Assembly: GCA_002449915.1 (NCBI GenBank)
Contig: DJXY01000067.1
Location: 1-14,083, forward strand
Reading direction: 5' to 3'
Source of the DNA: Oribacterium sp. UBA6992
GTDB lineage: Bacteria; Bacillota; Clostridia; Lachnospirales; Lachnospiraceae
Length of the DNA stretch: 14,083 nt
The notes under the pieces were generated by a model. That model was given only the letters and a program-made list of their open reading frames with translations, did no database searches and was not told the origin of the DNA. How positions within the stretch are numbered: position 1 is the stretch's first letter; each line of letters starts with the position of its first letter. Shown here piece after piece: positions 1-5,614 of this stretch. Both the position numbers and the translations under genes were made by a program.

Positions 1-40
1 TCCTACAGTAAACTTACGCCGTCATTCACAGAAAGTTCGT

Positions 41-69
41 TTTACATTGATTTTCAAACGTGCTATCAT
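41..69 (+). promoter_or_regulatory. Candidate sigma-A promoter for the membrane protein gene
   Basis: A -35 box TTTACA (41-46, five of six to consensus) and a -10 box TATCAT (64-69, five of six) are separated by exactly 17 bases. The transcript would start near 76 and leave a leader of about 110 nt before the ATG at 187. I see no riboswitch-like structure in that leader. Stretch 1-40 shows nothing I can name. Confidence 0.5.
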
Positions 70-186
70 GACTTTAAAGAATTAGAAATCCATCGGCATT
101 TAGAATCATAATGAAGCTATGGATGAAGAATGACAAATCATGGATGCGCATGAATAAAATGCATATCAGAAACGGAGGACTGTATT

Positions 187-948
187 ATGTCAAAGAAAAA
201 AGGATTTGCAGGCTTACTTGGATTAGCTGCGATAGCCGGAGGAGTCGCCGCAGTCGTTTCCTATCTTTATAAATATCAGAAATTCTCTGAGGCAGTAGAT
301 CAGGATTTCACGGATGTCGTTGACTCTGCCAATGAGATGAAGGACTCTGCCAAGCGTTCTTATACCACCTTACGCCACTCGCAGAGCCGGGAGGATCTCA
401 AGGCTGCTGCCAAGGATCTCGGAACCGCTGCTAAAAATCTTGCGGTCGATGCCAAAAATCTTACCATTGATGCCGGAAAAGATGCATACAAAACTGTAAA
501 GGACGCCCTCAATGATAAGCTGGGCACTCCAAATTCCGAATCCGATGCAGACGATGATACCGTAGATGAAGATCTGCTCGATGATGATGATATTGAGGTG
601 GAGTTCTACCATGATGACAAAAAAGTAGAAGCGCCGACATCTGATAACACCGTTTCCACTGTAGATACCGCCAAAGGCACTACTGCAGACACCAAAGAGG
701 AAACACCTGCAGCTCCATCCGTTTCTGACGACACTAAATCTTCGGCGAATGCAACTGCCACTGCTGAGGCATCCGCTGACAATGCAGCTACGGTATCTGT
801 ATCCACTGCGACCAGTGACAGTCAAAACAATGCTGCCGCTAAAGATGATGCTTCAGAGGACAGCGCCACCAATCCTCTTTCCGACACTGAAACCTCTGCA
901 GAGAAACAGCCGGAAACCGCAACCGCAACTGTTAAAGAAGATCAGTAA
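187..948 (+). CDS. One-pass membrane protein with heptad-repeat helix and acidic low-complexity tail
   Basis: Hypothetical protein of 253 residues; I do not recognise a named family. A short basic N-terminus (SKKK) precedes a Gly/Ala-rich membrane segment at about residues 6-28, so it is probably anchored in the membrane. The orientation is not certain. Residues 74-108 form five successive seven-residue units (AAKDLGT, AAKNLAV, DAKNLTI, DAGKDAY, KTVKDAL), an amphipathic helix like those of YtxH/LEA-type proteins. An acidic patch (about 119-139) follows, then a Thr/Ser/Ala/Asp/Glu-rich disordered tail to the end. The start is supported by GGAGG at 174-178, eight bases before the ATG. The gene is monocistronic: it has its own promoter and a terminator 50 bases after the stop. 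A role in envelope or stress physiology is only a guess from composition. The existence of the gene is secure, its function is not. Confidence 0.85.
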   Translation: MSKKKGFAGLLGLAAIAGGVAAVVSYLYKYQKFSEAVDQDFTDVVDSANEMKDSAKRSYTTLRHSQSREDLKAAAKDLGTAAKNLAVDAKNLTIDAGKDAYKTVKDALNDKLGTPNSESDADDDTVDEDLLDDDDIEVEFYHDDKKVEAPTSDNTVSTVDTAKGTTADTKEETPAAPSVSDDTKSSANATATAEASADNAATVSVSTATSDSQNNAAAKDDASEDSATNPLSDTETSAEKQPETATATVKEDQ

Positions 949-1000
949 AATATTTCAGGCAAATAAAAAGCATCTGAATATGCTGTAAAGCTACTGTCAG

Positions 1001-1047
1001 GGCTGTCACCGGCAATAAAAATTGTTGCTTCGGCGACAGCCTTTTTT
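1001..1047 (+). terminator. Rho-independent terminator of the membrane protein gene
   Basis: GGCTGTC (1001-1007) pairs with GACAGCC (1035-1041). The stem continues with CCG/CGG and GCAA/TTGC around small mismatches, and six T follow (1042-1047). It lies 53 bases after the stop codon at 948 and is intact, so the IS element to the right begins after it. Confidence 0.9.
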
Positions 1048-1078
1048 ACTGCCCTGCAGTATTATTTTAGTACCATAA

Positions 1079-1279
1079 AAGTGTAATTGATAGGGAGTAA
1101 TTACCCCTATCGGTTGCACTTATTCTTTATAATAAGGGGAGTAATTGGTCTGACGTGGCTTTTTTTGGATCATAGCATCCGTACAAAAAACCGTTAACCA
1201 ACCCCTTATTATAAGCATTCGATTAAGCAGGTAGGGATCAGCTCCCGCGTAACCAACTAAACTGAGTGGTAATAAGTGT
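1079..1279 (+). ncRNA. Candidate IS110 bridge RNA in the left-end leader
   Basis: Three structural modules can be paired by hand. (1) A 5' hairpin: 1079-1095 with 1105-1121, 17 pairs around a 9-nt loop. Its three U-G wobbles pair only in the + strand RNA. (2) A long module closed by 1127-1139 with 1202-1214 (13 perfect pairs), then TTGGT 1145-1149 with ACCAA 1197-1201, an internal loop, and an inner arm ending in GGAT/ATCC (1167-1170/1177-1180). (3) A module closed by GCATT 1215-1219 with AGTGT 1275-1279 and ATTA 1222-1225 with TAAT 1270-1273. It holds an internal loop and a GGGA/TCCC hairpin (1234-1246). A 5' stem-loop, a target-binding loop and a donor-binding loop in that order is the known layout of IS110 bridge RNAs. 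RNA ends were not determined and the third module is the weakest. Confidence 0.6.
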
Positions 1280-1319
1280 GGCTGGAACAATTACTAATAA
1301 CAGTTTGAGGAGGTTTGGA

Positions 1320-1997
1320 ATGATAAGTGTAGGAGTTGATGTATCAAAAGGAAAAAGCACAGTTTGTATTCTAAAGCCATATGGCGAAATCGTGTGCAGC
1401 CCCTTCGAGATACAGCATGTGGAGAAAGATCTTGAAGATCTTGACAGTCTGTTGAAGAAGTTAACTGGAGAGATTCGAGTCGTGATGGAGGCTACAGGCA
1501 TATATCACCTGCCAGTATTAACATTCCTTCAGGGAAAAGGGTACTTCGTATCTGTAATCAATCCTTTCGCCATGAAAAAATATGTAAAAGACAATAGTAT
1601 CAGAGGTGCAAAGACCGACAAGCTGGATTCAATCATGATTGCGAATTATGGCATAGATAAGTGGTTCAAACTCCAGAAACATGAGGGAGATGAAGAAACG
1701 TATGCTGAGCTTAAACTCCTTGGCCGTCGTTACCGGTACTACATGGAACTTCATGTGAAAGCATTACAAGAGCTGACACATATCCTGGATTATACAATGC
1801 CTGGCATCAAGAAACTCTTCAATAGCTGGGATGAAGCCAGCGGGAAGGACAAGCTGAGTGACTTTGTAGAGCGCTTCTGGCATTTCGACATAATTACGGC
1901 GCATAGCCTTGATGAATTTGTAGAGGAATACCTCATCTGGGCGGGAAAAAGAAATACCACCGGAGCAGATCAAAGGCCGAAACAGTCTATGAATTAG
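1320..1997 (+). CDS. IS110-family transposase, N-terminal (DEDD/RuvC-like) part in frame 0
   Basis: The N-terminal half of the recombinase carries the RuvC-like catalytic domain. The DEDD acidic residues are visible at D7 (GVDVSKGKS), E57 (VVMEATG), D100 and D103 (KTDKLD). The ATG at 1320 is chosen because a strong GAGGAGG lies at 1307-1313, and because residue 2 onward matches the family start; an earlier in-frame ATG at 1266 lies within the structured leader. Frame 0 stops at 1995-1997 after about 15 non-family residues. The family-like sequence continues in the -1 frame from 1949. Joined by a -1 slip at 1943-1949, the product would be 401 residues, the normal size for the family. Alone, this piece lacks the C-terminal serine domain and is probably inactive as a recombinase. 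It is either the short product of programmed frameshifting or half of a broken gene. Confidence 0.85.
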   Translation: MISVGVDVSKGKSTVCILKPYGEIVCSPFEIQHVEKDLEDLDSLLKKLTGEIRVVMEATGIYHLPVLTFLQGKGYFVSVINPFAMKKYVKDNSIRGAKTDKLDSIMIANYGIDKWFKLQKHEGDEETYAELKLLGRRYRYYMELHVKALQELTHILDYTMPGIKKLFNSWDEASGKDKLSDFVERFWHFDIITAHSLDEFVEEYLIWAGKRNTTGADQRPKQSMN

Positions 1998-2009
1998 CAT
2001 CCGGCGGTA
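1943..2009 (+). promoter_or_regulatory. Possible programmed -1 ribosomal frameshift signal in the transposase
   Basis: The heptamer GGGAAAA (1943-1949) is read G GGA AAA in frame 0, the X XXY YYZ pattern of -1 slippery sites. After a 5-base spacer, TACCACCGGA (1955-1964) pairs with TCCGGCGGTA (2000-2009) at nine of ten positions around a 35-nt loop that contains the frame-0 stop. A slip leads directly into the conserved C-terminal frame with no gap relative to the family. Loss of one A from a longer A run would give the same picture. Confidence 0.4.
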
Positions 2010-2524
2010 TCCCTACACTGTCCTCCAGTACCCCATCGACCAAAATGCTGGTACAGGAAGCCGTTACTGTATTGAGAGCTGTGGATAACTCTCTGTCTAA
2101 TATCTTATCACGAATGCAAGAACTTGCGAAGTCCTTACCTGAATACTCAACGGTCCGGGCAATGGGTGGAGTGGGCGATGTTCTTGCTCCAAAGCTGATC
2201 GCCGAAATCGGCGATGTGCGCCGGCTGCATAGCGCGAAGGCGTTGATTGCGTGGGCAGGAATAGACCCACCACCATATGAATCAGGCCAGTTTGTTGGTT
2301 CAAAACGAAGGATAACAAAACGTGGATCCTCGACTCTAAGAAAAGTCGGATATGAAGTAATGAGAGTGCTCAAGAGCCATAAGGCACCGAAAGATGATAC
2401 TGTCTATAATTACATTTTGAAAAAAGAAAGCGAAGGAAAGAGCAAGAAACACGCAAAGATAGCTGGTCTAAATAAGTTTCTACGGATATATTACGCAAGG
2501 GTAATGGAAGTTTATCAGCAATAA
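1949..2524 (+). CDS. IS110-family transposase, C-terminal (Transposase_20-type) part in the -1 frame
   Basis: This frame carries the second half of the IS110 transposase. A linker (KAETVYELASGGIPTL) leads into the C-terminal domain with its typical AMGGVGDVLAPKLIAEIGD block, then AWAGIDPPPYESGQFVG and KRRITKRGSSTLRKVGYEV. The Ser pair in RGSS (337-338 of the joined protein) is the likely position of the conserved serine that IS110 recombinases use together with the DEDD site. An internal ATG at 2045 could start a 159-residue fragment, but I see no good ribosome-binding site before it, so translation more likely enters from the upstream frame. The reading frame is otherwise undamaged to its stop, with no further stops or gaps, which argues that any defect is recent or that frameshifting is used. 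Confidence 0.8.
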   Translation, partial: KKYHRSRSKAETVYELASGGIPTLSSSTPSTKMLVQEAVTVLRAVDNSLSNILSRMQELAKSLPEYSTVRAMGGVGDVLAPKLIAEIGDVRRLHSAKALIAWAGIDPPPYESGQFVGSKRRITKRGSSTLRKVGYEVMRVLKSHKAPKDDTVYNYILKKESEGKSKKHAKIAGLNKFLRIYYARVMEVYQQ

Positions 2525-2544
2525 AAAACTATGCCAGATGTTCC

Positions 2545-2570
2545 GGCTGGAAAATAACGCCAGCCTTTTT
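2545..2570 (+). terminator. Terminator after the transposase
   Basis: GGCTGG (2545-2550) pairs with CCAGCC (2560-2565) and is followed by five T (2566-2570). It starts 21 bases after the transposase stop, so it most likely ends the transposase transcript inside the element's right end. Confidence 0.75.
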
Positions 2571-2603
2571 AGTGTGCGCAAAAACAAAAAATCAAAAGAT
2601 TTA

Positions 2604-2648
2604 AAAAAACCTGCTCAAAAGCACTTGACTTTTGTTAGCAGGTTTTTT
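2604..2648. terminator. Bidirectional terminator-like hairpin at the right end of the IS
   Basis: AAAAAACCTGCT (2604-2615) pairs with AGCAGGTTTTTT (2637-2648), and CAAAAG (2616-2621) pairs with CTTTTG (2629-2634) after a two-base bulge, leaving a 7-nt loop. With A on one side and T on the other it can act on both strands. It shields the promoter at 2687 from IS transcription. The proposed IS right junction (2642-2643) falls inside its 3' arm. Either the hairpin was completed by the insertion, or it is native and the junction lies further left. Confidence 0.75.
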
Positions 2649-2686
2649 GTAGAAAAATTATTGATTAAGTGCAGAATGATTCTTAT

Positions 2687-2714
2687 TTGCATTTGGATAT
2701 CTACAGGTTATAAT
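2687..2714 (+). promoter_or_regulatory. Sigma-A promoter of the short-chain dehydrogenase gene
   Basis: A perfect -10 box TATAAT (2709-2714) is preceded by TTGCAT (2687-2692) at 16 bases, or TTTGCA (2686-2691) at 17. The transcript would start near 2721, shortly before the RBS AAAGGAG at 2733-2739. It lies directly right of the IS and its hairpin. Confidence 0.7.
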
Positions 2715-2747
2715 AAAATTATTAATGCAGTGAAAGGAGTTTACTAG

Positions 2748-3533
2748 ATGTTCAATTACAAAGGAAAAGTTGTAGCAGTGACCGGAGCTTCTTCTGGTCT
2801 TGGAAAACAGGTGGCAGAAGGATTCGCATCCGTAGGTGCTGATCTCGTTCTGCTTGCGAGACGTGTGCAGAGACTCGAGGAAAGTGCCAAAGAATTATCC
2901 GAAAAATATGGCGTACAGGTACTTCCTGTGGGCTGTGATGTAACAGATGAAGCATCCATTGATGCCGCATTTGCCAGGATTGACAGCACCTTCGGACATA
3001 TGGAGGTTCTGTTTAACGCAGCCGGCGGCGAAAGAGGCACCGGTACCACTCTCCCGGAGTTTAAGAAAGAGGACTGGGATTTCACCATGAATCTGGATCT
3101 TACCTCCATCTTCACGATGAACAAAAAAGCTGCAAAATACATGGAAGAAAAAATCGCTTCCGGGAAGCAGAGCTATGGTCGTATCATTAATGTCGCTTCC
3201 ATCTATGGTCTCGTTGGAAATACCGCAATCCCGACAATCGCTTACCATGCATCCAAGGGCGCCGTTGTCAACTTCACAAGAGCCGCAGCTGCAGAGCTTG
3301 CTACAAAGGGAATTACAGTGAATGCAATTTGCCCCGGCTATTTCTACACTGAGCTTACAACCGAAACACTCAACACAGAGTATTTCCGCGCATTTGCCAA
3401 AAATTCCGTTCCGATGCAGAGATATGGTCATGAGGGCGAGCTGAATTCCGCGGCTGTCTTCCTTGGCGCAGAGGAATCCAGCTATGTAACCGGTCAGATC
3501 CTGAGCGTTGATGGCGGATACACTGCAGTATAA
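2748..3533 (+). CDS. SDR-family NAD(P)-dependent oxidoreductase (FabG-like)
   Basis: Classical short-chain dehydrogenase/reductase of 261 residues, the usual size. The Rossmann cofactor motif TGASSGLG is at 12-19, CDVTD at 63-67 and NAAG at 90-93. The catalytic tetrad reads N115, S151, Y166 and K170 (YHASK), followed by PGY at 196-198 and the C-terminal VTGQILSVDGG. Arg residues after the second strand (ARR, 37-39) suggest NADP(H) preference. The start is firm: AAAGGAG at 2733-2739, eight bases before the ATG. The gene is alone between its own promoter and a strong terminator, so it is not part of a fatty-acid operon. The best description is a 3-oxoacyl-ACP-reductase-like or sugar/polyol dehydrogenase of unknown substrate. 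Family assignment is very secure, substrate is not. Confidence 0.95.
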   Translation: MFNYKGKVVAVTGASSGLGKQVAEGFASVGADLVLLARRVQRLEESAKELSEKYGVQVLPVGCDVTDEASIDAAFARIDSTFGHMEVLFNAAGGERGTGTTLPEFKKEDWDFTMNLDLTSIFTMNKKAAKYMEEKIASGKQSYGRIINVASIYGLVGNTAIPTIAYHASKGAVVNFTRAAAAELATKGITVNAICPGYFYTELTTETLNTEYFRAFAKNSVPMQRYGHEGELNSAAVFLGAEESSYVTGQILSVDGGYTAV

Positions 3534-3587
3534 AACTCCCAAATGGCAGCAGCCACAGCGTAAACAATTCGCGCATAAATATCAATA

Positions 3588-3650
3588 AAGCTCCCTGCGA
3601 GATCAATCGAAATCGGATTTTCCGGCATCGATCAATCTTGCAGGGAGCTT
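3588..3650. terminator. Bidirectional terminator between convergent units
   Basis: AAGCTCCCTGC (3588-3598) pairs perfectly with GCAGGGAGCTT (3640-3650). The stem continues inward with GAGAT/ATCTT and ATCGA/TCGAT, and T-rich sequence lies outside both arms. It stands 54 bases after the SDR stop and about 130 bases beyond the stop of the converging glycerol operon, so it can end both transcripts. Confidence 0.85.
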
Positions 3651-3674
3651 ATTTTGATATGGAGTAAACCATCC

Positions 3675-3759
3675 CCACTCAAATTTAATTTGCACAGGGG
3701 AAATCTCTCCTCATGGGTGAACCTAATCCGGGCAAGCCGACAGTTTCCACTCAAATTTA
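3675..3759. repeat. 13-base direct repeat downstream of the glycerol operon
   Basis: CCACTCAAATTTA occurs exactly at 3675-3687 and again at 3747-3759, 72 bases apart. Both copies lie in the non-coding stretch between the terminator and the stop of the last glycerol-operon gene. I know no function for it. Confidence 0.6.
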
Positions 3760-3780
3760 CGATTTACGCCGCTTTATCAT

Positions 3781-4146
3781 TTACACGGCTTTAGCGACAT
3801 CCTTGGTTGCAACAACCGGTACCCCGGTTCCTGCCGCATCCGCAATAATCACATCTCCGGTTTTTATAGGTGCGGAAACCTTGACCTCATGGATCTCCTT
3901 CATGATGTCAAAGATCTTGCCCTTGGGGATATCCTCCTTCGTTTTCACGGACACACGCGCGATTTCTCCATTCGCAACAGGAACCGTAGAAGTGACGATT
4001 CTTGTCGGATTGGTGACTTCCTTGGCGCCGTACTGCGCGCCTCTCGGACAGGTGTTTCCTTTTACATCAATTTTTCCATCCGGTGTTTCCGTGACTGTCA
4101 GCTGACAGCCCATCGGGCACTGAATGCATGTTAATTCTCTTACCAT
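3781..4146 (-). CDS. DUF1667-type four-cysteine protein, partner of the glycerol-3-phosphate oxidation complex
   Basis: Small protein of 121 residues, last gene of the glycerol operon. It has an N-terminal cysteine motif C7-x2-C10-x3-C14 and then C33 in a CPRG sequence. That spacing resembles the [4Fe-4S] motif at the N-terminus of molybdopterin oxidoreductases (CxxCxxxC...CxKG), so it probably binds an iron-sulfur cluster. The cluster is my inference; DUF1667 itself is known as a companion of such FAD dehydrogenases. The rest is a small alpha/beta region rich in Val, Ile and Lys with no membrane segment. The ATG at 4146 is chosen over an in-frame ATG at 4188 because AAAAGAGGAAGAT stands directly before it and family proteins begin MVRELxC. 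A 166-base gap separates it from the upstream gene. The likely role is passing electrons from the flavoproteins to an unknown acceptor. Confidence 0.85.
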   Translation of the reverse strand: MVRELTCIQCPMGCQLTVTETPDGKIDVKGNTCPRGAQYGAKEVTNPTRIVTSTVPVANGEIARVSVKTKEDIPKGKIFDIMKEIHEVKVSAPIKTGDVIIADAAGTGVPVVATKDVAKAV

Positions 4147-4254
4147 ATCTTCCTCTTTTCCATTTACGGCCGGGTAGCTACAGCCCATAGGCTTTAGACC
4201 GTGAGTTGCCTCTTACCTCTCATTGCGGTCACCCGGCGGTGATGCTCCTTTTCA

Positions 4255-4278
4255 GGCTTCACGCAGCGACCGGAAGCC
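4255..4278 (-). other. Intercistronic hairpin before the DUF1667-type gene
   Basis: The 166-base gap 4147-4312 is the largest in the operon. GGCTTC (4255-4260) pairs with GAAGCC (4273-4278). There is no T tract, so a processing or stability element is more likely than a terminator. I see no promoter or gene in the rest of the gap. Confidence 0.3.
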
Positions 4279-4312
4279 GTCTGGTATGCCCATATCCGCC
4301 TTGTGTGCGCTT

Positions 4313-5581
4313 CTATGCAGGATCCTCTACGGCGATCCGGATTTCCTTCACCGGACCGATCCCCTGGAAGCTGTCCCGGGTCAGCATCACCTGCTCCATC
4401 TCTCCCGGCGCCATGACACGTTTCCGGATCGTACGGATCTTCCGGTCATCATAATACACCGAGATGCTCTTGTTACGATACACATCCCCAACACGGAAAC
4501 GGACCACCACCTCCGGGTCCATATTTTCAATATCAAGCATCTCCGGCACGGTATAGCGGACTCCATTGATACCCTTCAGCATTGTCTTTGTCGAATGACT
4601 CCGCGCCTCCGGATTTCCGAGAAATGCCGCAGCATTTTTACCGGCACGCGCTGCCTCCTCGGACACAAAGTCCACAAGATCATGCACATGCAGGACATTT
4701 CCGCAGGCAAACACGCCCGGCACAGAGGTCACAAGCGAATCCTCTACGTCCGGACCGGAAGTCACGGGATTTAAGGTAATGCCGGCGGTTTTCATAAGCT
4801 CTGTCTCCGGAATCAGTCCGCAGGACAAAAGCAGGGTGTCGCAGGAGTAGTACTCCTCTGTCCCCGGGATCGGACGACGATCCGGTCCTACTTCGGAAAT
4901 CGTAATGCCTGTCACTCTCTCCTTGCCATGGATCTTTGTAACCGTGTGACTCAGCTTCAGAGGAATGCCATAATCATCGAGGCACTGCACGATGTTCCGC
5001 TTAAGTCCACCGGAGTACGGCATAAGCTCCGCAACCACCTTGACCTTGGCACCTTCCAGAGTCATGCGGCGCGCCATAATCAGTCCAATGTCTCCGGAGC
5101 CGAGGATCACGACCTCTTTTCCGACCATGTAGCCCTCGATGTTCATGAGTCGCTGGGCAGTACCGGCAGTATACACGCCAGCCGGACGGAATCCCGGCAG
5201 TCCCAGCGCTCCACGTGGACGCTCTCTGCAGCCCATCGCAAGGATGATAGCACCAGCCTGGATCGTAACCGCGCCTTCCTCCTCATTGATGTATGTGAGC
5301 TCCCTGTCTTTGGTAATATTCACAACAATCGTATTAAGCTTATACGGGATTCCCGCATCATAGACCTTCTTTTCAAAACGCTCTGCATACTCCGGTCCCG
5401 TCAGTTCCTCCTTAAAGGTATGGAGCCCGAAGCCGTTATGGATGCACTGGTTAAGTATGCCTCCGAGCCGTGCGTCCCGCTCAAGGATCAGGATGTCCTG
5501 AACCCCCTGCTCTCTTGCCGCAATGGCAGCCGCAAGTCCTGCAGGGCCGCCTCCCACAATAACAATATCTTTATGTGTCAT
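4313..5581 (-). CDS. FAD/NAD(P)-binding oxidoreductase (Pyr_redox_2 type) of the glycerol operon
   Basis: Flavoprotein of 422 residues with two dinucleotide-binding folds. The FAD site GGGPAG is at 10-15 with E34 (ILERD) ending the second strand. A second GSGDIG (161-166) is for NAD(P)H, and the FAD-closing motif GVFACGNVL is at 289-297. There is no thioredoxin-reductase CxxC pair, though C46 lies in GGILNQCIHNG, a segment typical of this subfamily. It resembles the reductase partner in split dehydrogenases such as opine oxidases, so it probably carries electrons between the GlpA-like subunit and NAD(P) or an Fe-S acceptor. The ATG at 5581 is preferred to a TTG at 5596 because GAGG sits nine bases before it. 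It starts 33 bases after the upstream dehydrogenase. The fold is certain; its exact electron partner is inferred from the operon. Confidence 0.9.
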   Translation of the reverse strand: MTHKDIVIVGGGPAGLAAAIAAREQGVQDILILERDARLGGILNQCIHNGFGLHTFKEELTGPEYAERFEKKVYDAGIPYKLNTIVVNITKDRELTYINEEEGAVTIQAGAIILAMGCRERPRGALGLPGFRPAGVYTAGTAQRLMNIEGYMVGKEVVILGSGDIGLIMARRMTLEGAKVKVVAELMPYSGGLKRNIVQCLDDYGIPLKLSHTVTKIHGKERVTGITISEVGPDRRPIPGTEEYYSCDTLLLSCGLIPETELMKTAGITLNPVTSGPDVEDSLVTSVPGVFACGNVLHVHDLVDFVSEEAARAGKNAAAFLGNPEARSHSTKTMLKGINGVRYTVPEMLDIENMDPEVVVRFRVGDVYRNKSISVYYDDRKIRTIRKRVMAPGEMEQVMLTRDSFQGIGPVKEIRIAVEDPA

Positions 5582-5614
5582 GAAATTTATCCTCAACTTT
5601 CCTGCAGCCTGCGC

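Larger units (their letters stand above)
1059..2643 (+). mobile_element. IS110-family insertion sequence (borders tentative)
   Basis: The core is certain: an IS110-type DEDD transposase preceded by a long structured non-coding left end (about 1079-1319), the arrangement of the IS110 subgroup. These elements lack terminal inverted repeats and usually make no long target duplication, so the ends must be inferred. I place them at GT dinucleotides, 1059-1060 and 2642-2643. Guide-like segments of the leader RNA match the sequence around 2637-2651, and CTGCAGT at the left end partly matches the other guide. This gives about 1.6 kb. An alternative pair of ends is the 10-base direct repeat CAGCCTTTTT at 1037-1046 and 2561-2570. 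The element sits between two complete transcription units and breaks neither. Confidence 0.7.

Noticed and set aside
370..825. Minus-strand open frame of 151 codons
   Set aside because: It is antisense to the membrane protein gene, whose RBS, membrane segment and heptads support the + strand.
1037..2570. Direct repeat CAGCCTTTTT (1037-1046 and 2561-2570) as the IS ends with a CT core
   Set aside because: Both copies are terminator stem ends followed by T tracts, which explains the repeat, and the leader RNA shows no good guide matches to these junctions. Kept only as the alternative to the GT ends.
2895..3542. Minus-strand open frame of 215 codons
   Set aside because: It is antisense to the SDR gene, which has all its catalytic motifs.
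4147..4188. Earlier start at 4188 for the DUF1667-type gene
   Set aside because: The extra 14 residues include the RBS of the ATG at 4146 and are not family-like.
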